The notes: generated by a model not told the origin, from the sequence alone. Counted from the stretch's first letter, positions 10,472 to 19,441 are shown. The stretch: DNA of 64,000 nucleotides from Mesorhizobium huakuii (GCF_014189455.1 NZ_CP050296.1:3282001-3346000); one strand, 5' to 3'. A program made the numbers and translations.

Positions 10472-10774
10472 CTAATGTTCCATCAAGCCGGTTCCGCTAA
10501 TGGATTTTGGCGTCAGCCCTTCTTTGTCGCCTACCTCGGGCCGACCGGCTGTTTGCTGGCTCTCGGGAGTAATCTCCTCCCCCTCCTGTTCGATGTTTTT
10601 TCGTCGCCTATAGACGAGCCTGAACACGAGCGCGAAATACCCGACCTGCAACACAACAGCCGCGATGACGCCCCAGATTACCCCTTTCAGAATGGACCCC
10701 GTGTCGAGATAGGCCCAAGCCGCGACGACGACAGACGTCGTCAGCATTCCCACCAGAAACTGCGGAAAATACAT
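10472..10774 (-). CDS. Exopolysaccharide production repressor-like (ExoX/SyrA type) membrane protein
   Basis: A 100-residue protein starting MYFPQFLVGMLTTSVVVAAW. Two membrane helices lie near residues 8-25 and 30-52 with VLQVGYFALVF, closely following the pattern of ExoX-family inner-membrane peptides that reduce exopolysaccharide synthesis in rhizobia. It has a longer charged cytoplasmic tail (residues 57-100) than the classic short ExoX. The inner ATG at 10774 is chosen because homologues begin MYxP. In the family it acts post-translationally against the EPS glycosyltransferase ExoY. Confidence 0.75.
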   Translation of the reverse strand: MYFPQFLVGMLTTSVVVAAWAYLDTGSILKGVIWGVIAAVVLQVGYFALVFRLVYRRRKNIEQEGEEITPESQQTAGRPEVGDKEGLTPKSISGTGLMEH

Positions 10775-11100
10775 TGCCCAACCCCCCTTGCCGTTCCCCA
10801 ACGGCTCCCCCTGCAAATTCTCATTATTTTAGCAAGCGTGCAAGTATCGCAGTCCGGGCCGCTTGCGCAGCGGTAATCTCGTCGAGCAAGACAAGCACGA
10901 GGAGCCAAAGGCCCGCCGCCTCATTTGCGAAGCGACGGGTCCTCACCCCAACCCCGTATCTATCAATGCAATTGCGGTGCCAGACCTATTGACCCGTTAT
11001 GGGGCACATGGGCATACGGGCTTCGCCAGCGGGCATTTGACAGACCCACCTTCGTTCAACCCGTACAATGAACTTTTGAGCGGACTGCGAATTGAGGAGC
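10775..11100. other. Intergenic stretch, no feature seen
   Basis: About 326 bp between the divergent ExoX-like and DUF6894 genes. It must hold promoters for both, but I find no clear EcfG motif or terminator. Short open frames here lack ribosome-binding sites. Confidence 0.5.
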
Positions 11101-11334
11101 ATGCCCCTCTATTTCTTCGACTTTTCCGACACGGGCGAAAGCTACCCCGACACAGTGGGGACGGGACTTATAAGCTTTGACGCAGCCAAGGACGAGGCCG
11201 TTAGGGCGCTAATGGAAATGGCGAGAGAGATGTTGCCGGATGGCGCCTACCGAGAGTTGACGTTCAAGGTTCGTGACGAGACCGGGCGCCAGCTTGTTCA
11301 AGTCACAATCAAGTTCGAGTTGCAGACGAACTAG
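11101..11334 (+). CDS. DUF6894-type small protein
   Basis: A 77-residue protein beginning MPLYFFDFSDTGESYPDTVG, with the family pattern of an N-terminal (Y/F)FFD strand, a conserved Asp/Gly turn and helix DAAKDEAVRALMEMAREM, then VRDETGRQLVQVTI. GAGG stands just before the ATG. Such proteins are widespread in rhizobia and their role is unknown. Confidence 0.7.
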   Translation: MPLYFFDFSDTGESYPDTVGTGLISFDAAKDEAVRALMEMAREMLPDGAYRELTFKVRDETGRQLVQVTIKFELQTN

Positions 11335-11513
11335 CCAGGATTGCGTGCCTGTCTCAATTCCCTAGCAAGGATTTTAGCGTATCTGCGCCCAATACAGTGG
11401 GCGTGGAATGACTCGCTAATCGAGTGTCGGAAGCGTACAAAGCAGGTGTCACCAGCCTGTGAGTGGGCGCTGGCGATTGAAAGAACGATCACGCTTTCGC
11501 CCCTCCATGGGAG

Positions 11514-12614
11514 ATGAGTGATGACGGTCACCGACATAGCGGACGCCCACCGGTCAAGCACATGTCCAGCGTAGTCGCCAAGTCCGAAGAGCAGCAGGAC
11601 GCCGAAGCCGAAGTCGAGGGCTTTCACGACGACCTTGGCCCGTTCGTGGTTGCCGCCGAGACAACACGAATGGCCATGGTTTTCACCGATGCGAAAGAAC
11701 CCGGCAATCCCATCATCTTTGCCAATGACGCCTTCCTCGCCCTGACCGGATACGCCAGGGAAGAGGTTCTGGGTCAGCCCTTCAATTTCCTGATGGCGAA
11801 TGGCGCCGACACCCGAGCCCTGAAACGCATCAAGGTCGAGTTCGAAGCCAATGCGGAGACGGGTACGGAAATTCTCTACAGGCGCAAGGATGGCAGCGAA
11901 TTCTGGGCGGGCCTTTTTGCCAGTCCTGTCCAGGACAAGAGCGGCGCCGTGGTTCAGTATTTTGCCTCCTTCGTCGATCTGACCAGACACAAGGAGGAGC
12001 AGGCGCAATCCAAAATGCTCATCGAAGAATTGAACCACCGGGTGAAGAACACGCTGGCAACGGTGCAATCGATCGTCTGGCAGGCATCGCGCGCCAATTC
12101 CGATCCGAAGGCGATCCGCGAAGCTGTCGAGTCCCGACTGTTTGCGCTCTCGCGGTCGCACAATTTGCTGACCCGTGAAAATTGGCACAGCGCCGGGCTG
12201 CTCGACGTGCTGCACGATGCCCTGGAACCGTTCGGTGTCACCGACGGGCGGGCGGAGCGATTGGTGATTGCCGGGGAGAACATCCGCCTTTCGACAAAGG
12301 CGGCGCTGGCCCTTGGCATCGCGTTCAACGAACTCGCGACCAACGCGGTGAAATATGGTGCGTTTTCCAACGACAAGGGCTCGATCCGGATCGACTGGAG
12401 GATCAACCCCACCTCGGAGGGCCGCCGGCTGATCCTGTCCTGGCAAGAGAAGGACGGACCACCGGTTACGCCACCGTCACGACAGGGATTCGGCTCGCGC
12501 GTGATCGAGCGCGGCCTGACCCACGAACTCGAAGGCACTGTGCAACTTGACTATCGCCCGGACGGGTTGATCTGCACGATGAACATTCCGGTACCGGGAA
12601 TTCGCGATGGATAA
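11514..12614 (+). CDS. PAS/LOV-like sensor histidine kinase, HWE/HisKA_2 family
   Basis: A 366-residue cytosolic kinase. Residues about 45-155 form a PAS domain of the LOV type (IIFANDAFLALTGYAREEVL, then GQPFNFL, then YRRKDGSEFW). LOV photoreceptors carry GRNCRFL here, and the photoactive Cys is Phe in this protein, so flavin photochemistry is not expected. The phospho-acceptor box IEELNHRVKNTLATVQSIV and the N box FNELATNAVKYGAF identify the HWE/HisKA_2 class. Kinases of this class feed the PhyR-EcfG stress pathway in alphaproteobacteria, which fits the EcfG promoters around it. It overlaps the receiver gene by 8 bp. Confidence 0.9.
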   Translation: MSDDGHRHSGRPPVKHMSSVVAKSEEQQDAEAEVEGFHDDLGPFVVAAETTRMAMVFTDAKEPGNPIIFANDAFLALTGYAREEVLGQPFNFLMANGADTRALKRIKVEFEANAETGTEILYRRKDGSEFWAGLFASPVQDKSGAVVQYFASFVDLTRHKEEQAQSKMLIEELNHRVKNTLATVQSIVWQASRANSDPKAIREAVESRLFALSRSHNLLTRENWHSAGLLDVLHDALEPFGVTDGRAERLVIAGENIRLSTKAALALGIAFNELATNAVKYGAFSNDKGSIRIDWRINPTSEGRRLILSWQEKDGPPVTPPSRQGFGSRVIERGLTHELEGTVQLDYRPDGLICTMNIPVPGIRDG

Positions 12615-12972
12615 ACTGCTTTCTGGCCGGCGCTTCCTCGTTGTCGAGGATGAAATTCTGGTCCTGATGATGATTGAGGACATGCTGGGCGATCTTGGGT
12701 GCCAGTCAGTGACCTCAGCCGCTACGATCGAAAAGGCGATCGCCCTGATCGAAGCGCAGGTTTTCGATGCCGCTATGCTGGACATGAATCTGGACGGCGG
12801 CGACAGCAATACCGTGGCCGACGCGCTTGCCGAGCGCGGTGTGCCGTTCATCTACTCAACCGGCAACAGTGGTCGCGACATGCGCGAGGGTTTCAGCAAC
12901 CGTGCGGTCCTTCGAAAACCGTTCAGCTTTGACGAACTGACCGCCACGCTCGAGCGCCTTCTTTCTGGCTGA
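12607..12972 (+). CDS. Single-domain response regulator
   Basis: A 121-residue CheY-like receiver with the acidic pair VVEDE, phospho-acceptor Asp in AAMLDMNLDGG, the Thr/Ser switch (IYSTGNSG) and the conserved Lys in VLRKPFSFDEL. No output domain is present. It overlaps the kinase gene and is therefore its likely partner or phosphate sink. Such stand-alone receivers often accompany HWE kinases in stress signalling of rhizobia. Confidence 0.93.
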   Translation: MDKLLSGRRFLVVEDEILVLMMIEDMLGDLGCQSVTSAATIEKAIALIEAQVFDAAMLDMNLDGGDSNTVADALAERGVPFIYSTGNSGRDMREGFSNRAVLRKPFSFDELTATLERLLSG

Positions 12973-13022
12973 TCGCGGAGGCAAGTCTCAATTGTTTAGC
13001 GGGCGTATCGACCATCGTGCCT

Positions 13023-13047
13023 GGAACCCACCACAATGGCGGGCGTT
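13023..13047 (+). promoter_or_regulatory. EcfG-type stress promoter
   Basis: GGAAC-N16-CGTT, a perfect match to the EcfG pattern, 24 bp before the start codon of the repeat protein at 13071. Confidence 0.75.
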
Positions 13048-13070
13048 GTCCTCTAGCAACGGAGGACGCG

Positions 13071-13358
13071 ATGGTGAAAGAGCTCGAAATGAACGACAAC
13101 ACAGCGCAAAATCAACAGCACCAACCACAGCAGAAGCCCGGCGACAAGCGCAACCAGCAGAAGCTGCAGGGCAAAGCTTTTCAAGTGAATGAAAACAGCG
13201 TGGAAGACCAAGAGCCCGCTCGCTCACCAGCGCACCCACGGCAGTCCAGCGACAAGCGCAACCAGTCGAAGCCTGAGGGCAAAGCTTTCCAAGTGAACGA
13301 AAACAGCATGGAGGACCAGGAGCCCGCCCGGTCACCAGCGCCGACACGGCAGGCATGA
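13071..13358 (+). CDS. Hydrophilic protein made of two 36-residue repeats
   Basis: A 95-residue protein, start ATG 5 nt after GGAGG. After a Gln-rich lead (AQNQQHQPQQKPG) the sequence DKRNQQKLQGKAFQVNENSV and EDQEPARSPA is repeated as DKRNQSKPEGKAFQVNENSM and EDQEPARSPA. It has no hydrophobic core and is expected to be disordered, like small stress or desiccation proteins. The perfect EcfG promoter immediately upstream supports general stress induction. I know no named family. Confidence 0.7.
   Translation: MVKELEMNDNTAQNQQHQPQQKPGDKRNQQKLQGKAFQVNENSVEDQEPARSPAHPRQSSDKRNQSKPEGKAFQVNENSMEDQEPARSPAPTRQA
13141..13355 (+). repeat. Tandem 108-bp coding repeat (two units)
   Basis: Units at 13141-13248 and 13249-13355 start GCGACAAGCGCAACCAG and differ at scattered, partly synonymous positions, so the duplication is in frame and kept at protein level. 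Confidence 0.85.
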
Positions 13359-13501
13359 TCGCGGTCTATTTTGTCATTCGAGGCGTGCGTGGTGATGTCG
13401 GCTATTGACGCTTTTCGGACCTCGCGTGATGTCTGACCTGAGTCCGCAATACGTATCAATGCGGCCCCCCGCCGCCGCGCCTAAATTTATGGGTTCGTGC
13501 T

Positions 13502-14363
13502 CTAGATGGAACTTGAGAAAGCCAGGATTTCTGCCGCGAGCGCTTCCGGCGCCTCTTCAGCCATATGGTGTCCACTGGCGATGCCTTTCCCCTGCAAGCT
13601 TTTCGTCCACGGGCGCCATACATCGAGAACATCGCCATAAAGCCGTTCCAGATCATCGCGCATCGACCATAGAACCATAGTGGGACATTGGACCCGTCGG
13701 CCAGCCTTTCGGTCATCCGCGTCATGCAGATGGTCGATTGAGAGGCCGGCCCTATAATCCTCGATCATCCCATGGATGACACGAGCGTCGAGAATTGCTC
13801 CCCTGTAGTCCGCGAACGCCCTCCGCGCCCATCTGATCGGCGGAGCCGCCATACCAGGCTTCGGAGTCGGCCATGATCGCCTGCTCCGGCTTGTCGGGCC
13901 GGGCAAAGAAGAACCAATGCCACCAATCTGTGGCAAAGCGGGCGTCGCAGCGCTCGAGTGCTTCAAGGATGGGAACACCGTCCAGAATGATGAGATGCGT
14001 TACCGCGGATGGGTGATCCATCGCCGTGCGGAAAGCGGTGTAGCTTCCGCGATCGTGCCCGGCGACGGCAAACCGGTCAAAGCCGAGAAGGCGCATGAGC
14101 GCGACACAGTCTTTTGCCTTGGTGCGCTTGGATGATCCTGCATGATCGTGTGTGTCCTCGGGGATCGAAGACTGCCCGAAACCGCGAAGGTCAGGACAAC
14201 CAACCGTATGGCTTTCGGCGAGAAGCGGCGCAACGCGATGCCAGGTGGCATGTGTACGTGGGTGGCCATGCAGAAGCAGGACCGGTGGTCCTGAACCGCC
14301 GTGCCTCACCCGAAGCGTCGCCTCGGGCAGCTGGATTGTCTCAAGTCGGAAACCTTCGAACAT
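13502..14363 (-). pseudogene. Alpha/beta hydrolase (haloacetate dehalogenase-like), frameshifted
   Basis: Starts MFEGFRLETIQLPEATLRVR at 14363. The oxyanion loop LLLHGHPRTHATW and the nucleophile elbow VAGHDRGSYTA (Asp nucleophile, as in haloacetate/fluoroacetate dehalogenases and epoxide hydrolases) are visible. The C-terminal part, with MVLWSMRDDLERLYGD (acid) and the catalytic His region SGHHMAEEAPEALA, lies in another frame. An extra base in the CCC run at 13819-13821 (plus strand) causes the shift: removing one restores AEAFADYRGA. About 285 residues when joined, the normal family length. Confidence 0.8.
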
Positions 14364-14911
14364 CAAGGTGCTAAACCTTGGGTGTGACCGGAGGTTCCAC
14401 ATCCAACATCGGGCTTTGGATCCGCGCTGTTATCGGGGCCGTGTGTCGACCAAGAGCCAAGCTGCCTGCACTGTCCCTGCAATGGCCAGGAAGAGACATA
14501 TCCGCCTTGCTGTTGAGGTGCTTTGGAGCGGTGGAGCCCGACCCGTCCTGGGCCAACCGGCTATCGCCGTCTTCTCTGGCTTTGGATCGGCAGAGGACGA
14601 ATCGCCCCGGCCGAAAACGTGTAAGTGGCAAATGGATGTGGCTTGTGAGCAGGATGCCCATATCCAAATGGCCCGCCGAAATCACCTTCAGCCGCTTGAT
14701 CGGGGGATAGAGATGGTTGTTCGGGCGATTCACTGGCTGAAACGGTGAGGTCGTGATCTTCCATTCCGAGGGCGCCAAGTTGCTTCATGCAGCTAAAGAA
14801 ATCGAGAGGCCGGTGGTTCCTCAAAGGTCCCCCGCATGGTTTCCGAAACCGTTCCAGCCGAGGTGGGAAGCGGGCGGTCCCGTTGCGCGGCCCATGCTTG
14901 GTCCGTCCATT
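14364..14911. other. Gene-poor stretch
   Basis: About 550 bp with overlapping open frames on both strands but none with a ribosome-binding site or recognisable domain. It ends at an EcfG-type promoter for a 27-residue peptide. Confidence 0.5.
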
Positions 14912-14937
14912 GGAACAAGAATGCCATGGCGAACGTT
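14912..14937 (+). promoter_or_regulatory. EcfG-type promoter (N17 spacing)
   Basis: GGAAC-N17-CGTT on the plus strand, about 95 bp upstream of the small membrane peptide at 15031. The spacer is one longer than in the other sites but is within the known range. Confidence 0.55.
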
Positions 14938-15030
14938 GGTTGATGTTAAGTGACAGGCCCAAGTGACGCCCTGCCAAGGGCAAGAGCGGCAAACGGCGAG
15001 TACCGCCGGACGCGCTCATAGGAGGTGCAT

Positions 15031-15114
15031 ATGAATATCACCACAATTCTGGTCATCGTTCTTATTGTTTTTCTGGTAGGCGGCGGCTTCTACGGCCGTG
15101 GACGCTGGTACTAA
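15031..15114 (+). CDS. 27-residue membrane peptide with Gly/Tyr/Arg tail
   Basis: Starts after a strong AGGAGG (15020-15025). It encodes one membrane helix (ILVIVLIVFLVGGG) and a short polar tail ending FYGRGRWY. Peptides of this shape are frequent in rhizobial stress regulons, with no known function. The Shine-Dalgarno sequence and an upstream EcfG-type promoter are the support. Confidence 0.6.
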   Translation: MNITTILVIVLIVFLVGGGFYGRGRWY

Positions 15115-15199
15115 ACCGCGAAGGTCATCGTCGAACCCGGAACCTCTTGGTCCCGCACTCCGTTATAGCGCGGAGAAATAAATCACGAGGCATGAGTTC

Positions 15200-15301
15200 A
15201 TGGACAATCCGCATACCAGTATTTTGGAGGCTCGTTGGCTTCTTGCCGTACCCCTCTCGCTCGTCCTTTCGGTCCTTTTGGCCGGCTTCATCCTTGCCTG
15301 A
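15200..15301 (+). CDS. 33-residue membrane peptide
   Basis: ORF of MDNPHTSILEARWLLAVPLS followed by a hydrophobic end (VLSVLLAGFILA). It has one membrane helix, and ACGAGG stands about 10 nt before the ATG. A strong terminator (15439-15472) follows on the same strand. No family recognised; the composition alone makes it plausible. Confidence 0.4.
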   Translation: MDNPHTSILEARWLLAVPLSLVLSVLLAGFILA

Positions 15302-15432
15302 ACCGCGTTGGCAGCCGCTTGGTCGGAAAGTCATCAACCTGTCGCTGCCATCAGGAACGTTAGCCTGCGCTAAAGAGTCATAGTGGCAGCGATATCTCCC
15401 GGATATTGCTGCTGGATCGGGGCCTGTACCCC

Positions 15433-15473
15433 TGATCGGCCCGCGTCCTCCGCCAGAGGCGCGGGCTTTTTTG
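15433..15473 (+). terminator. Rho-independent terminator; copy 2 of a repeated element
   Basis: GCCCGCG (15439-15445) pairs with CGCGGGC (15460-15466) and is followed by six T. The 38-nt segment matches the inverted copy at 10369-10406 with one mismatch. Confidence 0.8.
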
Positions 15474-15576
15474 TTTCGTTCTGGAGCAGGCTGATCTGCT
15501 CGACCGGGTGAAGGACGATCTGTTCGACCTATAGCCAGCCGGCCCACTGAAGCACCGCGACCACGATCCAGACGAT

Positions 15577-15756
15577 TTAGTTGCCTCCTGCTTGACTGAA
15601 TACAACCGTGCCGTCGTCTTTGCGAACTTCCACCGCTACGATACCGTCATTCTGCTTTCGCGCAACGAATGTCGCCAGCGCGTGATCTCGTGCGGCTTTC
15701 TCGGCATCGAAGGGCGTCTTTTCAACGATGCCCTCTTTCCCGTACCAAATCACCAT
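15577..15756 (-). CDS. Small hypothetical protein (59 residues)
   Basis: The inner ATG at 15756 gives MVIWYGKEGIVEKTPFDAEK, then HALATFVARKQNDGIVAVEV and a DDGTVVFSQ end. The alternating strand/helix pattern resembles small cytosolic rhizobial proteins of unknown function. The longer frame to 15810 adds a poorly conserved lead, so the inner start is preferred. Confidence 0.6.
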   Translation of the reverse strand: MVIWYGKEGIVEKTPFDAEKAARDHALATFVARKQNDGIVAVEVRKDDGTVVFSQAGGN

Positions 15757-15813
15757 ATAGGCCACCGCTGGGACGCTCCCTCTGCTTCGAAGCTTGCCGG
15801 TTCCTAGCAAACT

Positions 15814-16158
15814 TCAGTCGAGAAATTTGATCTTTTTGAACGCCATCATTTCCCCCATGACTTCGCCGGCATCGTTGAGTTGTTGGCCTTGCCCGACAGT
15901 AACGGTTACGCGCTTGCCTTTGTAACGCGCCGGCATAGAGGTACGCTCGTTCCAGTTCGCGCACTCAGGAGCCACGCACAGACCAACTTGCTCGGCCTTC
16001 TTCGTATCGACAATCGTCAGATAGCAATTGTCTCCGCATTCGAAGCTACGAATGTTGCCTGTCATGGTTCGGTCTTTGGCGACGGAAGGTGCCGACTGCG
16101 CCAGCACAATGACCACAACGAAAAGGGCCGAGGCGGATAAGGACGACATCTGTTTCAT
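15814..16158 (-). CDS. Secreted hypothetical protein
   Basis: A 114-residue protein with a clear signal peptide (basic MKQ start, hydrophobic ALFVVVIVLAQSAPSVA, then KDRTMTG). The mature domain carries Cys pairs (SFECGDNCYLTIVD, LCVAPECANWNE) and a beta-rich end (RYKGKRVTVTVGQGQQL). It is probably a small periplasmic beta-barrel (OB-like) protein; no substrate known. A perfect EcfG-type promoter lies about 135 bp upstream. Confidence 0.7.
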   Translation of the reverse strand: MKQMSSLSASALFVVVIVLAQSAPSVAKDRTMTGNIRSFECGDNCYLTIVDTKKAEQVGLCVAPECANWNERTSMPARYKGKRVTVTVGQGQQLNDAGEVMGEMMAFKKIKFLD

Positions 16159-16293
16159 TGAAGGAGCCTGCCGCAACCAGCGCCGGCGCGCAAGCTAGCG
16201 CCGGCAATAGGAACGGTTATGAGGCGCAGATGATCGACCGACTTGAAGCCGGCCGATCCGTTGAGTTTGCTTCACGATCAACCAAAACACGCC

Positions 16294-16318
16294 AACGAAG
16301 CCTGAAAGCCGCCGTTCC
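16294..16318 (-). promoter_or_regulatory. EcfG-type stress promoter
   Basis: Minus strand reads GGAAC-N16-CGTT, a perfect match. The next gene downstream is the secreted protein starting at 16158. Confidence 0.65.
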
Positions 16319-16388
16319 CCGAGTATCAGCAGAACGTCGGTTACGATGAGCTAGGCAAATTCGTAGGGTCAGGGCGTTCGCATAGTCG

Positions 16389-17285
16389 CTAAGACGGTGG
16401 CGAGCCATGTATCCGATCGCCGGCCCGTATAATCCCGTCTTCAGCGCTTTGTATGAGCGTGGGAATAGTTGTCCCCCCTGTTGGCGCCCAGCCTGACCGT
16501 CCGAGCCGGAAGCTCTTGCTCGTCGATCTGACGAATCTCACCTTGTCGAGGTCCCATGCCCGACACTCCAGATGGATTTCTGGCCGCTCGATCCGAATGA
16601 GATTGAAAGAATTTGCCTCTTGGCGCCGGCGTGAGGAAATCGCTGTGCCAGCTTGGATCAGCAGGGCGGAGTAGCCTTCGATATCGTATCGGACCGCACT
16701 CGAACCTATGCGGTTCAGATGCAGATGCCCAGACAGGATCACATCGACGCGAATTTGTGAAAATACCCCCATCGCCATCCTCGCCCGCCCAACGATACCG
16801 TCATCGTCATTTGCACTGGGCCCTTCGAAGGGATGGTGAGTCACCACGATCCGTGTCGTCTCATCCGGCTGATCGGCAAAACTTCGTCTCACCCACGCAA
16901 GCTGCTCGCCGTTGATACGGCCTCCCTTGATCGTCAATGACCGAGCGGTGTTTATCCCAGCGATGGCCAGCTCCGGATCGGCATAGAACGGATCGGTATC
17001 CGCGGTGATATAGCGCTTGTAACGCGACAGCGGCGTGAAGGCGCGCGCGAACAGGTTGTAGAGCGGGACATCATGGTTACCTGGCACGACGAGCTGCGGG
17101 TATGGCAATGTGTCGAGAAATGCGCGTGCCTGCGCGAACTCTTCCTTGCGTGCGCGCTGCGTCATGTCTCCCGAGACGACAACAATGTCAGGGTCGGCTG
17201 CGCGAACCTCGGCAGCGAGTGCATCGGATACTGTCTGGTCAATCCTGCCAAAATGCAGGTCGGAAAGATGGGCAATCGTCTTCAT
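16389..17285 (-). CDS. Metallophosphoesterase (calcineurin-like)
   Basis: A 298-residue protein with all metal-binding motifs of the calcineurin-like fold: HLSDLHFG, VVSGDMTQ, VPGNHD, VTHHPFEG and LSGHLH. It most resembles the cyclic-nucleotide or lipid-related phosphodiesterase group of this superfamily. It overlaps the 3' end of the lipid kinase gene by about 47 bp, so the pair was one operon, suggesting linked phospholipid phosphorylation and hydrolysis. The kinase is now disrupted, so expression may depend on the IS or an internal promoter. Start MKTIAHL at 17285 is the first plausible ATG after MMK. Confidence 0.9.
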   Translation of the reverse strand: MKTIAHLSDLHFGRIDQTVSDALAAEVRAADPDIVVVSGDMTQRARKEEFAQARAFLDTLPYPQLVVPGNHDVPLYNLFARAFTPLSRYKRYITADTDPFYADPELAIAGINTARSLTIKGGRINGEQLAWVRRSFADQPDETTRIVVTHHPFEGPSANDDDGIVGRARMAMGVFSQIRVDVILSGHLHLNRIGSSAVRYDIEGYSALLIQAGTAISSRRRQEANSFNLIRIERPEIHLECRAWDLDKVRFVRSTSKSFRLGRSGWAPTGGTTIPTLIQSAEDGIIRAGDRIHGSPPS

Positions 17286-18042
17286 CAAGCCGATACCTCA
17301 CCAGCATCATGCGTTTCGAGGGGCGGCCTTCGTCAGGACGGGTGGCGAGAACCCGCAGAGCACCGGGCTGTATTCGATAACGCAACGGAGTTGTCGCCTC
17401 GACGGTTTCACCGTCCATCGCAATTCGCATGTGTCGTCGGCGTGCTCTGATCTCAAGACTTTTCACTCGGAATAGTTCCAGATCGTGGACCGGGTCGATC
17501 AAACCGAAGGCGACCTTGAAGGGTAGCAGCGCAAGTCCAAGCCAGGACTGCTGCTTCACGACGTAGACGCACAGTTCCCCGAACGTAGGGCTGCTGCGGT
17601 GGCCGAGCTTGCTCAAATCGTAGAAATTGTTGCCAACGAACACGCACAGGGTCCGCTGTTCTCGCCCCTTGTCGTCGATTGAGATTCTGACCCTTTGCCA
17701 GGATGATGCCTTGAGAGTCAGGAGAAGCGCTGGGCCGAGAGCAGCAAGCTTTCCTACCCCGCTCCGCTTTTGCTCTGCGGATCGTTCGGCGACAAGAAAC
17801 GGATAGATGCCGATGGACGAGTTGTTGAGGAAGACCCGGCCGTTCACCTCCGCAACATCGATTTTCTGCACGTGGCCCGCCGCGATGACGTCCATGGCCG
17901 CCTCTAGATCGTTTGGCAAACCGATATCCCTGGCGAAATGATTGAGGGTGCCTAGCGGCAGGACGCCAAGCACGACATTCGTCCCTGTAATAGCCGAGGC
18001 CACGGAACCGAGAGTGCCATCGCCCCCACCAACGACGAGCGT

Positions 18043-19441
18043 GAGCTATGGCTGAAACTGGGTGATGACGGTTTGAGAAGGGCGGCGTATCGAGGCGGGT
18101 GATGAAGCCTGCCAGAACCTCTCAAGGAGAGCGATACGCCATGAACGAGACTATCAACATTGTTCGCCTTCGTCAGCCCGACGAAATCGATGATCCCCTG
18201 ACGGATGTGCTTCGCACCGGCGCGCGCAAATTGCTGGCGCAGGCGATCGAGATGGAGGCCGAAGCGTTTCTTGCCGAGATGCGGGATCTCAAGCTTCCGG
18301 ACGGACGTGACCGGCTGGTCCGGCACGGTCACGGGCCGGAGCGGAGCATCCAGACGGGGATCGGGGCGGTGCCCGTCAGCCGGGTGAAGGTCCGGGATCG
18401 CGGCGCGAACGGTGAAGCGGAGCGCATCCGTTTTTCCTCATCGATCCTGCCGAAATGGGCGCGTCGGACACGAAGTCTGGATGCGCTTCTTCCCGTTCTC
18501 TATCTGCGCGGCATTTCGACGGGCGACTTTCAGGAAGCTCTGGCAGCTCTGTTGGGCAAGGAGGCGCCGAACCTCTCACCCTCGGTGATCACGCGACTGA
18601 CGGCGGAGTGGGGCATCGAATACGATCGTTGGCAAAAGCGCGATCTTTCGGCGCGCCGCTATGTGTATGTGTGGGCGGACGGGGTCTACCTGCAGGCCCG
18701 GATGGAAGATCATGCCGAATGCATGCTGGTCCTGATCGGCGCCACGCCCGAGGGCAAGAAAGAGCTGCTCGGCTTCCAGACCGGCATTCGTGAGAGCGCA
18801 CAGAGCTGGCGCGAGCTGCTGGTCGACGTCAAGCGTCGTGGCCTGCAGATCGCGCCCGATCTTGCCGTCGGCGACGGCGCGCTTGGCTTCTGGAAAGCGC
18901 TCGATGAGCTCCTTCCCGGCACCAAGCACCAGCGATGCTGGGTGCACAAGACAGCCAACGTGCTCAACAAGGTGCCGAAATCGGTGCAGGCCGCCATGAA
19001 GACGGACTTGCGCGAAATCTTTTCCGCCCCGAACCGAGCCTCAGCCGAGACGGCGATTGCCGTCTTTGTCGAGAAATATGATGCGAAATACGGCAAGGCG
19101 GTCGACTGCCTGACCAAAGATCAGAATGCCTTGCTGGCGTTCTACGATTTCCCCGCCGAACATTGGGATCATCTGCGAACGTCCAATCCCATCGAGAGCG
19201 TCTTTGCGACCGTTCGCCATCGCACGGTGCGTACCAAGGGCTCACTCTCCTCGAAAACCGCCAGGCTGATGGTCTTCAAGCTGGTCATGGCCGCGGCCAG
19301 GACGTGGCGACGACTGAAAGGACAAAATCAGTTGCCTAAACTCATCGCAGGTGCAACGTTCCAGGATGGAATCGAGGTCATTGAACTGAAGCCGCAGAGC
19401 GCCGCTTGATCAGCCTCGTCACCCAAATTGCAGCATAGCTC
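18043..19441 (+). mobile_element. IS256-family insertion sequence (1399 bp)
   Basis: Bounded by imperfect inverted repeats starting GAGCTATG (left GAGCTATGGCTGAAACTGGG, right, inverted, GAGCTATGCTGCAATTTGGG) and by a 9-bp target duplication GACGAGCGT at 18034-18042 and 19442-19450. It carries one transposase gene. The perfect duplication indicates a simple and rather recent insertion. Confidence 0.95.
18141..19409 (+). CDS. IS256 family (mutator-type) transposase
   Basis: A 422-residue transposase starting MNETINIVRLRQPDEIDDPL. It has the DDE signature regions of the family: YVYVWADGVYLQARMEDH (first Asp), VGDGALGFWKALDEL (second Asp) and the C-terminal SNPIESVFATVRHRT (Glu), plus QRCWVHKTANVLNKVPK. 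Length and frame are intact, so the element may still be active. Confidence 0.95.
   Translation: MNETINIVRLRQPDEIDDPLTDVLRTGARKLLAQAIEMEAEAFLAEMRDLKLPDGRDRLVRHGHGPERSIQTGIGAVPVSRVKVRDRGANGEAERIRFSSSILPKWARRTRSLDALLPVLYLRGISTGDFQEALAALLGKEAPNLSPSVITRLTAEWGIEYDRWQKRDLSARRYVYVWADGVYLQARMEDHAECMLVLIGATPEGKKELLGFQTGIRESAQSWRELLVDVKRRGLQIAPDLAVGDGALGFWKALDELLPGTKHQRCWVHKTANVLNKVPKSVQAAMKTDLREIFSAPNRASAETAIAVFVEKYDAKYGKAVDCLTKDQNALLAFYDFPAEHWDHLRTSNPIESVFATVRHRTVRTKGSLSSKTARLMVFKLVMAAARTWRRLKGQNQLPKLIAGATFQDGIEVIELKPQSAA

Noticed and set aside
11331..12446. 371-codon minus-strand frame opposite the histidine kinase
   Set aside because: Shadow frame; the plus strand shows the full kinase motif set.
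14371..15019. Overlapping ORFs on both strands in the gap after the hydrolase
   Set aside because: Low-complexity translations without start signals or recognisable features.
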